Below, one piece after another: positions 1 through 7,628 of a stretch of DNA of 64,000 nucleotides; position 1 is the first letter of the stretch, and each line of letters begins with the position of its first letter. The stretch comes from Hymenobacter montanus (lineage in GTDB: Bacteria; Bacteroidota; Bacteroidia; Cytophagales; Hymenobacteraceae). The notes below the pieces were generated by a model. That model made no database searches. It had not been told where the DNA came from and saw nothing but the letters and a program-made list of their open reading frames with translations. Both the position numbers and the translations under genes were made by a program. The stretch spans positions 88,291-152,290 of the forward strand of contig NZ_JACXAD010000012.1 in NCBI RefSeq assembly GCF_014699115.1. The letters are read 5' to 3'.

Positions 1-341
1 TGAGCCAAAGCTAGGGCACTTCGGTACGTGGAGGGCAGCCGTTTCCGGGTGAAGCAGCAAAGCAGCGCGTTAAACCAGCGGAACTGACCAGGCGAAATGC
101 TGGGGTGACTCGCCCAGGCAACCTTACCCAAACACCCTGGAAGTTCGGCGGCGTGGTCAAACCGAGCGGGGCGAGCCCCGGCGCACGCTTCAGGGGGTGA
201 GCGTGGGGCTGGGATGGCGGCCGTATTTATTCGCCTGGCCCGCCCGAAAGAGCGAGGCCGTCCAGTAGCCGCCGGGCCCGCAGCTTTCGGGGCGCGTTTA
301 TCGTGGCATGCCCATTTTCGAACCTGTTGACTACTTGAATG
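1..341. other. Non-coding stretch at window start
   Basis: I see no open reading frame with credible protein content and no tRNA, rRNA or tmRNA signature. The sequence is GC-rich. It lies downstream of the menE stop codon, so it may include the menE 3' end region, but I could not identify a clear terminator hairpin with a T-tract. Confidence 0.4.
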
Positions 342-1448
342 CTATAAGCTCCGCAGCGTAGCCAGCCGGTTGAGCTTGCCCGTGGCAGTGGTCTGAAAGG
401 CCGGCACGTAGCGCAGGTGCCGGGGTTGCTCGTAGCGGCTTAGCCGCTGGGCCAGCAGCCCTTGCAGTTGTTGCTCCCGGTCCGAGGAAAGGGCGGGGCC
501 CTCAATAAATGCCGTTACCGCTTGGCCCAGCCGCTCGTCGGGCTGGCCCGCCACGAAGCAGCGGCGCGACTCCCCGATTTCGGCCAGGGCCACATCGAGC
601 ACCAGCTCCACTTTCTCGGCCGGCACCTTCACGCCGCCGGAGTTAATGACGAAGTCGGCCCGGCCCAGCCACTCGAAGGTGTGGACGTCGAGCAGGTTCA
701 CCTGGTCGTTGGTGACGACGAGCTGGTCATCGGTCACGTCGCCGCGCAGGGTCAGGCAGTGGCGCTCGTCCTGGCCGGCCACGATGCCGGTGAGTACCCG
801 AAAGTGAGTAGTGGCCTCCGGGCCATTGAGCCGGCGCAGGGCCACGTGCGAGCAGGTTTCGGTCATGCCGTAGGTTAGATACACCGGCGCGTCGAGCCGT
901 TGCAGCTCCTGCTGCAAGCGGGTATCAACCGGGGCGCCGCCCACCAGCAGGGCCTTCATCCGGTTCAGACGAGGGCCGTGGCCGGCCGCCAGCACTGCCT
1001 GCAGCTGCAAGGGCACGAAGGCGGCGAAGTCGAATTCGGCCGTGGCCGCTACGTGGGCAAACGGGTCGGCGTGGGGTTCCACGATGGTCAGGTGCAGGCG
1101 GCGTTCCAGCCCGCGCACCAGCATCATCAGCCCCCCGATGTACTCGCAATTCAGGCACACCAGGGCTCGGTCGCCGGGCCCGAGGTCGAAGAAGTCGCCC
1201 GTGCGGCGGGCCGAGGCTTCCAGCTGCCGCCGCCGCAGGGTAATGGCTTGCGGGGCGCCCGTGCTGCCGGAGGTGGTCAGGCTGAATTCCTGGGTACCCG
1301 TGAGCCACTGCCGCACGAAGTCCAGCACCTTAGCCTCGTAGCCGTTCACGGGCACCTCCAGCTGGGCGGGGTATTGCTGAATAGCGGCGTAGGTGATTTC
1401 GCGGCCATTCAGCAGGAGGGAAGTAGGCAGGGTGCGGGGAAGAGCCAT
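342..1448 (-). CDS. menE: o-succinylbenzoate--CoA ligase (MenE)
   Basis: Acyl-adenylate-forming enzyme that activates o-succinylbenzoate with ATP and CoA in menaquinone synthesis; cytoplasmic. The 368-residue protein has the AMP-binding loop TSGSTG at residues 59-64, a YGMTET motif near residue 195, and a C-terminal GKLNR at about 357-361 whose lysine is the expected catalytic one. It is short for the adenylate-forming superfamily but fits the compact MenE form common in Bacteroidota. The symbol is supported by the menF-menD-menB genes on the same strand further upstream, although about 5 kb of unrelated DNA now separates menB from menE. A generic acyl-CoA ligase is the alternative. Confidence 0.88.
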   Translation of the reverse strand: MALPRTLPTSLLLNGREITYAAIQQYPAQLEVPVNGYEAKVLDFVRQWLTGTQEFSLTTSGSTGAPQAITLRRRQLEASARRTGDFFDLGPGDRALVCLNCEYIGGLMMLVRGLERRLHLTIVEPHADPFAHVAATAEFDFAAFVPLQLQAVLAAGHGPRLNRMKALLVGGAPVDTRLQQELQRLDAPVYLTYGMTETCSHVALRRLNGPEATTHFRVLTGIVAGQDERHCLTLRGDVTDDQLVVTNDQVNLLDVHTFEWLGRADFVINSGGVKVPAEKVELVLDVALAEIGESRRCFVAGQPDERLGQAVTAFIEGPALSSDREQQLQGLLAQRLSRYEQPRHLRYVPAFQTTATGKLNRLATLRSL

Positions 1449-1509
1449 TGGAGTTAAGAGCGTAGTCAGGAAATCAACCAGTCATTCGGCCGGCTGCGAT
1501 ACGGCCGCC

Positions 1510-1965
1510 CTAGCTGAGCAGCCAGCGTTGGTAGGTCTGGGCCGAGGGTGCCAGCCGCCAGCTCAAAGCTAGCAGCATAGCGCCGCAAGCCACCAGGTCG
1601 AATACCGCGTGAGTGAATACGTAGGAAGCGAGCAGGGGCAAGCCCACCAGGCCCAACAAGCTGTTGCGCAGGAATATCCGGCCCTGGTAAACGCGCAGGT
1701 TCAACTCGGCGGGCCGCCGCAGGTTGGGCTGCATGCGCCGATACACCAGGTATAAAAAAAGCCCTGCCAGGGGCACCAGGGCCAGGAGGAGCAGCAGCAG
1801 CAGAACCGGCCAAGTGGCCAGCCGCGGCTCAACGGTGGGCCCCACCGCGGCCCGGCGGGCGGCAAGCAGCACTCCGGCCCCCATCAGCAGGGCCTGCGCT
1901 GGGTAATGGAACCAGTGCAGCCGTCGGATGCGCCCGAGGGCTTGGTGAAAATCAGCATCGGTCAT
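1510..1965 (-). CDS. Small multi-pass membrane protein, unknown function
   Basis: The 151-residue product has about four hydrophobic segments (near residues 22-40, 50-75, 95-115 and 118-140) and no motif I recognise. It begins MTDADFHQALGRIRRLH. Its first 23 codons and upstream DNA are duplicated at 3205-3274, directly behind the intact sbtA stop codon. The ancestral order therefore seems to be sbtA followed 6 nt later by this gene. The start is set by that conserved spacing: the sbtA-like TAA lies at 1972-1974 and this ATG at 1963-1965. It may work with the bicarbonate permease, but that is inference from position only. Confidence 0.6.
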   Translation of the reverse strand: MTDADFHQALGRIRRLHWFHYPAQALLMGAGVLLAARRAAVGPTVEPRLATWPVLLLLLLLALVPLAGLFLYLVYRRMQPNLRRPAELNLRVYQGRIFLRNSLLGLVGLPLLASYVFTHAVFDLVACGAMLLALSWRLAPSAQTYQRWLLS

Positions 1966-1999
1966 GGCTCCTTACGAATGCTGCACGATGGCGAAGTAC
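1913..1999. repeat. 87-nt perfect direct repeat, copy 1
   Basis: Identical to 3222-3308. It spans the start of the 151-residue membrane protein gene, the 6-nt spacer and the last codons of the sbtA-like sequence. It marks the boundary of a tandem duplication. Recombination between the copies would remove 1.3 kb including the AT-rich gene at 2096-2791. Confidence 0.9.
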
Positions 2000-2070
2000 A
2001 GAGGCATGCCTACCGTGATGTTGATGGGAAGGTGACGCCTGGCGGGTGAAGGCCGAAAAGCGCTGGGCCT
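1972..2070 (-). pseudogene. sbtA duplicate remnant, 3' part
   Basis: Positions 1972-2039 match the last codons of the intact permease gene (3281-3348) with a few changes, including a 1-nt loss. The match then jumps to the segment found at about 3560-3586 in the intact gene, so roughly 210 nt are missing. The match ends near 2070, where AT-rich DNA starts. This is the tail of a second, dead copy of the bicarbonate permease gene; its head is at 2985-3205. Confidence 0.8.
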
Positions 2071-2095
2071 CTGCTAAGCTCATGTCGTATTTGTA

Positions 2096-2791
2096 CTATT
2101 TTAGTTTTTCTTTCAATAAATTATATTTCTCCGTTTGAGTGTCGATTTTTAGTTTAGCTAATATGTTAAGAGCTTTTTCTTTGTCAATTTGGCCATACAA
2201 ATCATGTGCACTATACAGCAAGCTATTGAAAATATGTTCATGATTTTCTTTGTCAACAATTAAGGCGTCATACTGCATCGCCTTTAAGGAAAAAGGTACA
2301 GGGCCAGCGTATTTTAATAAACGAAGCAAGGCCGCCTTATCGGAGTAGTTACTTACTAATCCCTGCCAGGCATCTCTCACGGTCGTTTCATCTTCGAAAA
2401 ACTCGACCCATAAAACATGGCCAACCGGATCGGCATAATAATTTTCAGAAGCTAAATATTTCATAAAGTGCTTCCAGATGATGTTTTTCTCAGTGCTGTC
2501 AATAATTTTTTCGTATCTTATTCCACGATAGAATGGCAGCAAAGAATGATAGTAGCTTGGAAACATCTCATAAACTTGAAAGCCTAATGAGATCTTTTGA
2601 GAGTTGCTGCTTGTTGAGTACCAAATTTCGTCAGAAATTTCGGCAAACAAATCCCATGCTTCTGGTGAGAGCTCCTTATCTACGCCTGCCTTACCGCAGT
2701 CAATAGAAACTGCTCTTGCTTCATTACTGAGTCTGGCAATGTCAGACTTTCTTAATTTACGTACTGAGAAGATGTCGTTAAGAGTTCGCAT
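2096..2791 (-). CDS. AT-rich orphan protein, unknown function
   Basis: The 231-residue protein is soluble by composition, with no signal peptide and no membrane segment. I see no domain I recognise. It is rich in Lys, Asn, Ile and Tyr and its codons are AT-rich, unlike neighbours of about 60% GC. It sits inside the broken sbtA duplicate, between its 3' remnant (ending 2070) and 5' remnant (starting 2985), so it most likely arrived by insertion. The reading frame is long and intact, which argues for a recent arrival or for selection. A defence or immunity role is possible for such a lone gene but nothing in the sequence shows it. Confidence 0.6.
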   Translation of the reverse strand: MRTLNDIFSVRKLRKSDIARLSNEARAVSIDCGKAGVDKELSPEAWDLFAEISDEIWYSTSSNSQKISLGFQVYEMFPSYYHSLLPFYRGIRYEKIIDSTEKNIIWKHFMKYLASENYYADPVGHVLWVEFFEDETTVRDAWQGLVSNYSDKAALLRLLKYAGPVPFSLKAMQYDALIVDKENHEHIFNSLLYSAHDLYGQIDKEKALNILAKLKIDTQTEKYNLLKEKLK

Positions 2792-2971
2792 AAATGTGAC
2801 ACAAAACGATTTATGAATTTGTGCAGGTGAGAAATTAGAATTCTGCCTACTGAATTTTAACGCAAAAGCTGAAATGGGCGCTACTAGCTAATAACGCCAA
2901 GCACCCTAAGAGTACGTAAACGTAAGGTAGTATTCTCATCCTGAGTACCAACGAGACGACGCCACTGACGT

Positions 2972-3274
2972 TTAAGTAGCTGTGTGCCAGTTCCTGCCCA
3001 CCCTTGAAACCAATGGAAAACAGCAGACAGAGCGAGATGACTTGACCGTCGGCGGTATCTTCAGTTCGCTCCTAACGGCCGTAGCCACGATGCCCAGCAC
3101 GAAAAACAGTAGGGTAGGATTGGTGAGATTAGCGACGAATAAGGGAAAGCCGCAGCGGGCAGCTGAAAAGAACCGCGTCGGCGACGAAGCCCTCGATCGC
3201 AGTCGCGCTGGGTAGTGGCAGCAGTGCAGCCGTCGGATGCGCCCGAGGGCTTGGTGAAAATCAGCATCGGTCAT
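2972..3274 (-). pseudogene. Chimeric fragment: membrane-gene start fused to sbtA 5' remnant
   Basis: Reading from 3274, the first 17 residues (MTDADFHQALGRIRRLH) copy the gene at 1510-1965. The frame then runs into residues matching the N-terminus of the intact permease (LTNPTLLFFVLGIVATAV is shared). The sbtA-like part has lost its ATG, and after about 30 residues a frameshift relative to the intact gene appears, so neither product is complete. DNA at 2985-3195 aligns with 4080-4262 of the intact gene. This is a relic of a tandem duplication and not a functional fusion, though the short frame is open. Confidence 0.8.
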
Positions 3275-3308
3275 GGCTCCTTACGAATGCTGCACGATGG
3301 CGAAGTAC
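3222..3308. repeat. 87-nt perfect direct repeat, copy 2
   Basis: Identical to 1913-1999. This copy covers the start of the truncated membrane-protein gene and the 3' end of the intact sbtA gene. Confidence 0.9.
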
Positions 3309-4252
3309 AAGGGCATGCCCACCGTGATGTTGATGGGGAAGGTGACGCCCAGCGCCATCGGAATGTACAGGCCGGGGTCGGCCTTGGGGGCGGCCAGGCG
3401 CATGGCGGCCGGCACGGCGATGTAAGAGGCGCTGGCCCCCAGGATGGCGAAGATGAAGCGGTTGCCGATGCTCTCCGTAACCAGGTGGCTGGCGGCGGCC
3501 ACCAGGCAGCCATTGAGCACCGGGATGAGCACGGCGAACAGCGTCACGAACCAGCCGTACCGGGTGAAGGCCGAAAAGCGCCGGGCCGTGACCATGCCCA
3601 TTTCAAGCAGGAAAATAGCCAGGAAGCCCTTGAAGATATCCGTGGTGAAGGGCTTGATGCCGTCGGCCTGCTTGGTATCGGCCACCAACCCAATAACCAG
3701 GCTGCCGAGTACCATCAGCACGCTGCCGTTAGTGAAAGAGTGCTGCACCACGGAGCGCAGACTGGTCTGCGCGTTGTCGTTGGCCGCGGGGGCTTCGTGG
3801 CGCATCATCAGGATCACGCCCATGATAATGGCCGGCGACTCCATCAGCGCCATCACCGCCACCATGTGCCCCCCGAAAGTCAGCTGCTGCGTCTCCAGAA
3901 ACGACACCGCCGACACGAACGTAACGGCGCTGACCGAGCCATAAGCCGCCGCGATGGCCCCCGAGTCGCTGATGCTCAGCCGGCGTTTCAGAATAAAGAA
4001 GGTGTAGAGCGGAATGAGCGAGGCAATGAGCAGCCCGAAGCCCAGCGAGTACAGAATTTCACTGCTGAAAGTGCTGTGCGCCAGTTCCTGCCCACCCTTG
4101 AAGCCAATGGAAAACAGCAGGTAGAGCGAGATAAACTTGACCGTCGGCGGCGGTATCTCCAGGTCGCTCCTGACGGCCGTAGCCACAATGCCCAGCACGA
4201 AAAACAGCAGGGTGGGGTTAGTAAGATTGGCGATGAGTAAGGGGAAATCCAT
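3281..4252 (-). CDS. Sodium-dependent bicarbonate permease, SbtA family
   Basis: Inner-membrane permease of the SbtA/DUF897 family, about 323 residues with some ten hydrophobic segments. The N-terminal half (LTNPTLLFFVLGIVATAV, then IGFKGGQEL) and the segment SGAIAAAYGSVSAVTFVSA are typical of the family, which in cyanobacteria imports HCO3- with Na+. I chose the ATG at 4250-4252 (MDFPLL): the longer frame from 4348 adds a polar, poorly conserved leader, and homology with the decayed copy begins around this start. The stop codon is 6 nt before the truncated copy of the small membrane-protein gene. Substrate in this organism is inferred from the family. Confidence 0.85.
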   Translation of the reverse strand: MDFPLLIANLTNPTLLFFVLGIVATAVRSDLEIPPPTVKFISLYLLFSIGFKGGQELAHSTFSSEILYSLGFGLLIASLIPLYTFFILKRRLSISDSGAIAAAYGSVSAVTFVSAVSFLETQQLTFGGHMVAVMALMESPAIIMGVILMMRHEAPAANDNAQTSLRSVVQHSFTNGSVLMVLGSLVIGLVADTKQADGIKPFTTDIFKGFLAIFLLEMGMVTARRFSAFTRYGWFVTLFAVLIPVLNGCLVAAASHLVTESIGNRFIFAILGASASYIAVPAAMRLAAPKADPGLYIPMALGVTFPINITVGMPLYFAIVQHS

Positions 4253-4505
4253 GCGGCGCGAGAAGAAGAATGCGGCCACAAGTTTAGGGCAAAGACGGCG
4301 CTTGGGAGAATTTTGCCGAGTAGGTATAAGATTGATAGGGGAAGCCACCTACCGTTTCTGAATCCTTCGGCGCAGCGGAAGCTTTAGCAGTGGCTAAATG
4401 GCTATTTGTCTAGCAACGATTCTCGGCTTGTCGCAATGGGGGTAGTATAAAATTTTAATAGAAATACTGACCTTTGGTTAAATACTGAGCTGGCATGAAA
4501 GCATA

Positions 4506-4960
4506 TCAGCCACCGTTATGGGAGACTGATTTTGATGATATTATTTCTTGTTGTTCGCTTTCTTTTTCAACTTGTTGCACTAAAAAATCCTGCCCAAAGG
4601 TAAGTTTTTTGGCTAATGAGCTATTAGGTTCTATCACTCTCCAAAAGGGCGTGATTTCGTCAATTGGCTGTCCTTGCTGTAACTTTTCATAATTAGCTTC
4701 GGCTACGATTCTTAAAGATATTCCTGTGGTTACTGGGCAGGTGTAGTCCGCATTATGTTCTAACGCAAGGTCTTGACTAAAGTCTTTACGTCAATTCGCT
4801 TTCCCAAAGCAATTTCTTGAATATATTGCTCAATGAGTTGCGGTGTGGCAATAAGCATATTACTTCCTGCGGGAATGTCCGCAAAGTCCATTGCAATCTG
4901 TTTTACCTGTACCTCTTTCTTTTCAGCTAGCTTATCAAGCCAATTTTTCTTCTTTGTCAT
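4506..4960 (-). pseudogene. MGMT-family alkyltransferase-like gene, frameshifted
   Basis: The first frame (4960 to 4760) gives 66 residues starting MTKKKNWLDKLAEKKEV and stops after VKTLVKTLR. Reading on in the next frame gives ALEHNADYTCPVTTGIS and then TPFWRVIEP, down to a TGA at 4506-4508. Joined, the two parts make about 151 residues, the usual length of the MGMT-family DNA-binding proteins found beside AraC regulators. A single missing base near 4763-4772 explains the break. The ATG is 1 nt downstream of the end of the SRPBCC remnant (4962), so both were one operon with the AraC gene. AT-rich like that gene. A sequencing error is the alternative to real decay. Confidence 0.8.
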
Positions 4961-4961
4961 A

Positions 4962-5454
4962 TCACTCCCCTAATTTTTTTCCCAAGTTATTTATATATAA
5001 TGACATTGTTTTGTCAAGATCAACGAACATGGTGCTCAAAACCCTGAAAAACGGATTATTAATAATCACAACTTCTTTGAAAATAACTTTTGTTCCTGTT
5101 TGATTCTTTTCAAACGTGCCAATCCAATAGCCATTAAAAAATTTAGGTTCAATAATTTATATTTTAAAAATTTTATTTTTTAATATTTTGCTTAGTTTGG
5201 AAAGTGATTGGTGTGCCTTTTTTAGGAACTTCCGTCCAAGTGTTTGAGTCGATTACTTTGATTTTCTGTACATCGTCTCGCCATAAAGCTTGATTTTTTA
5301 CATCCGTTACCACTTGAAAAACTTTTTCAGGCGGATTATTAAATTCAGCTTGCTTCACGAATTCACGTTGCTTGGGAATTAGAAGCCCAGTAATAAAAAA
5401 TAAGGCAACGACTGCCAAGCTGGATACAACTGCAACTGCCATTTTTCTTTTCAT
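4962..5454 (-). pseudogene. SRPBCC (polyketide-cyclase-like) gene, disrupted
   Basis: The open part (5454-5173) encodes 93 residues: one N-terminal membrane segment (about 7-27), then a START-like beginning with NNPPEKVFQVVTDVKNQALW. It stops in an A/T homopolymer region. Further on the other frames read EPKFFNGYWIGTF and NPFFRVLSTMFVDLDKTMSL, ending LGKKLGE before the TGA at 4962-4964; these are the expected C-terminal blocks of the family. At least one frameshift and one in-frame stop (near 5150-5172) separate the halves. The full length would be about 160 residues. It lies between the AraC regulator and the MGMT-like gene. Confidence 0.75.
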
Positions 5455-5521
5455 TCTAGCAAATGATTGAATGATGTTGCAAAATTACCCTCGTAGTTTG
5501 TGCGCTGTTTGATGTTTCTTG

Positions 5522-6388
5522 CTATTTGATTGGTATACAAAAATCTGTTATATAGTTTTCGGGCTTGGTAAAAGGTGGTGATTTGATATACCACTCCAGC
5601 GCTGGCTTGTCTGCTAATTCCCAACCTTTATCAAAAAGGCAAACATTGTATATATAGTCATAAATGGTATAAAAATTATCATAATTGCCTTTGTGTCTAA
5701 ATACAGCAAACTTTCCGCCTTCAATTTTTTTAAACCCTATTTCGCCTTTGGGTTTGATTTCCTTGTTTAACACTACACAGGCATCAAAGCGTGTTTTTTC
5801 TTCATCTGTCAAGTCGGGGTTGTCGTGAACAATACCTATTGTTGTAGGTTTTAACTTTAAGATTAATTGCGTGGCTGCCCAAACCATTAGCCTTTGAAAC
5901 GAACTAGCTACATTTTCGTAGGATCCTGTATGCCTGATGTATGCTAAGTGCAGATCGGGCAAGTGCTTTACAGTTGGCTCGATAATTTGCAATTTCTCTA
6001 AGCTTATCTCTTTACTTCGATAATCTGTTTGCTTTCTAATTGTGATTTGCTGAATAGAGTCTCTATATTCCTGCGGTGTTAATTGAAAATATTTCTTGAA
6101 AGATCTTGTGAATGTTTCGTGGTTTTCGTAGCCATTTTCAGAGGCAATTTGTCCAATAGTATCTTTTGAGTGCTTTAATCTTATGGCTGCTCTTTCAATC
6201 TTCAGTCTGAGCGAAAACTCCTTAACAGTTTCACCTGTCAAAGACTTAAAAATTCTGTGAAAATGATATTCTGATAAAAACGCTTCTTGAGCAATGTCTT
6301 TCAAGAGAATTTTCTTGTCAAGATTGCGCTCTATAAATTGAATTGCCCTGTTGCGACTTTTAAGATATATTTCTTCTGTCTTACCCAC
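5522..6388 (-). CDS. AraC-family regulator with GyrI-like ligand domain
   Basis: The 288-residue protein has an N-terminal AraC-type double helix-turn-helix (about residues 10-110; AFLSEYHFHRIFKSLTGE and FTRSFKKYFQLTPQEYR are the two recognition regions). A C-terminal GyrI-like effector-binding domain follows (about 130-288; LHLAYIRHTGSYENV, FAVFRHKGNYDNFYTIYDY). Such proteins sense small hydrophobic or cationic compounds and activate nearby genes. The two following genes on the same strand, SRPBCC and MGMT-like, are broken, so its local targets appear dead. The DNA is markedly AT-rich against its surroundings, consistent with transfer. A 10-bp hairpin lies upstream at 6448-6477. Confidence 0.88.
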   Translation of the reverse strand: MGKTEEIYLKSRNRAIQFIERNLDKKILLKDIAQEAFLSEYHFHRIFKSLTGETVKEFSLRLKIERAAIRLKHSKDTIGQIASENGYENHETFTRSFKKYFQLTPQEYRDSIQQITIRKQTDYRSKEISLEKLQIIEPTVKHLPDLHLAYIRHTGSYENVASSFQRLMVWAATQLILKLKPTTIGIVHDNPDLTDEEKTRFDACVVLNKEIKPKGEIGFKKIEGGKFAVFRHKGNYDNFYTIYDYIYNVCLFDKGWELADKPALEWYIKSPPFTKPENYITDFCIPIK

Positions 6389-6447
6389 TATTTATCGTCT
6401 GTAAGTTAGTTTTTACCATTATCGCCAACATCCGTAGTGATGTTACA

Positions 6448-6477
6448 GGACTGCTTGCAGGTATTGTCAAGCAGTCC
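6448..6477. repeat. Hairpin upstream of AraC gene
   Basis: Perfect 10-nt inverted repeat GGACTGCTTG / CAAGCAGTCC around a 10-nt loop, 60 nt upstream of the AraC start. There is no T-tract on either side, so it is not an obvious terminator. It could be a regulator site or the edge of the AT-rich insert, since base composition changes just beyond it. Confidence 0.5.
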
Positions 6478-6637
6478 TTAGCACGCAAGGTAGTAGCGTC
6501 ATCCTACCCAATGAAGCTTTCGGGGCCAGCGCAGCCCAGGTTACGACAATATAGTCGTCCAACTACTTACCCTCGGAGCCTTCGCCCGCTGCCAATCAAG
6601 TTTTATTTTGTTCAGGCCACGCATGGTGCCGAATGGA

Positions 6638-6672
6638 TAAAAAAGCCCGTCATGCCGCGGGGCACGACGGGC
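6638..6672 (-). terminator. Rho-independent terminator of menB
   Basis: On the minus strand the stem GCCCGTCGTGCC pairs with GGCATGACGGGC (one G-T pair) and is followed by six T residues at 6639-6644. It lies 30 nt behind the menB stop codon and should end the menF-menD-menB transcript. This implies menE is now transcribed separately. Confidence 0.85.
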
Positions 6673-6701
6673 CTGCTCTTAGGGGCCGCCCACGTCGCCG
6701 C

Positions 6702-7526
6702 TTACGGAAACTTCGGAAACTTCGAGAAGTCGGGCTGCCGCTTCTCCATGTAGGCGTTGCGGCCCTCTTTGGCCTCGTCGCTGAGGTAGTAGAGCAGCGT
6801 AGCGTTGCCGGCCAGCTCCTGAATGCCGGCCTGCCCATCGAGCTCGGCGTTGAACGACGACTTGAGCATGCGCAGCGCGAGCGGGCTTTTCTGAAGGATT
6901 TTGTGGCACCAGGCCACGGTTGTTTCTTCCAGCTTGTCGAGCGGCACTACCTTGTTCACCAGGCCCATGTCCAGGGCTTCCGGGGCGTCGTACTGGTCAC
7001 AGAGGTACCAGATTTCGCGCGCTTTTTTCTGGCCTACGATGCGGGCCAGGTAGGAGGCCCCGAAGCCCCCGTCAAATGAGCCCACATTCGGGCCCGTCTG
7101 GCCGAAGCGGGCATTTTCGGCCGCGATGGTCAGGTCGCACACCACGTGCAGCACGTGGCCGCCGCCAATGGCCCAGCCCGCCACCATGGCAATTACCGGC
7201 TTGGGGATGGAGCGGATTTGCTTTTGCAAATCGAGCACGTTGAGGCGGGGCATGGCGTCTTCGCCCACGTAGCCGCCGTGGCCGCGCACGCTCTGGTCGC
7301 CGCCCGAGCAAAAGGCCCGGCCGCCTTCCCCCGTCAGGATGATGACGCCGAGGTCGGTGCGGTCGCGGCAGATGTTCATCGCCTCAATCATTTCCTGCAC
7401 CGTGAGCGGGGTGAAGGCATTGTGCACCTGCGGCCGGTTGATGCTGATTTTAGCGATGTGCCCGTACTGGGAGAAGAGGATTTCGCGGAACTCCTTGATG
7501 GGGGTCCAGGTGATGGGTTCGGTCAT
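6702..7526 (-). CDS. menB: 1,4-dihydroxy-2-naphthoyl-CoA synthase (MenB)
   Basis: Crotonase-fold enzyme that closes the second ring of menaquinone from o-succinylbenzoyl-CoA. The 274 residues match the family length. Family hallmarks are [12 protein letters not shown] (oxyanion region, about 90-101), [17 protein letters not shown], and the C-terminal block [19 protein letters not shown]. The Asp/Tyr-rich C-terminus ([15 protein letters not shown]) is also typical. It follows menD on the same strand and is closed by a strong terminator at 6638-6672. Confidence 0.96.
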   Translation of the reverse strand: MTEPITWTPIKEFREILFSQYGHIAKISINRPQVHNAFTPLTVQEMIEAMNICRDRTDLGVIILTGEGGRAFCSGGDQSVRGHGGYVGEDAMPRLNVLDLQKQIRSIPKPVIAMVAGWAIGGGHVLHVVCDLTIAAENARFGQTGPNVGSFDGGFGASYLARIVGQKKAREIWYLCDQYDAPEALDMGLVNKVVPLDKLEETTVAWCHKILQKSPLALRMLKSSFNAELDGQAGIQELAGNATLLYYLSDEAKEGRNAYMEKRQPDFSKFPKFP

Positions 7527-7527
7527 G

Positions 7528-7628
7528 AGCGCAAAGTTTCGCTAAGTTTTAAAAATTAAGTCTCGCAGAGTTTCATCGTTATTGGCCTTCGCGAAACTTA
7601 CGTTTTAAACTTCGCGAGACCTTGCGCT
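7528..7628. repeat. Inverted word-like repeat between menB and menD
   Basis: The left arm (about 7528-7553) and right arm (about 7600-7628) are imperfect inverted copies: AGCGCAAAGTTTCGC against AGCGCAAGGTCTCGCG, each followed by AGTTT and an A-rich run. The same words (CGCAGAGTTTC, TTCGCGAAACTTACG) recur in the 45 nt between the arms. The element fills the whole space between the two genes. Confidence 0.65.

Noticed and set aside
1..341. Possible structured RNA (RNase P or tmRNA) at the window start
   Set aside because: I looked for their conserved core sequences on both strands and did not find them.
2972..3274. A functional fusion of the small membrane protein and the permease
   Set aside because: Both halves are truncated copies of neighbouring intact genes, and the permease part is frameshifted relative to the intact one after about 30 residues.
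3215..4240. A 341-codon open frame on the plus strand
   Set aside because: It is antisense to the sbtA permease and its duplicate, is rich in His, Gln and Arg as expected from GC-rich shadow frames, and has no family features.
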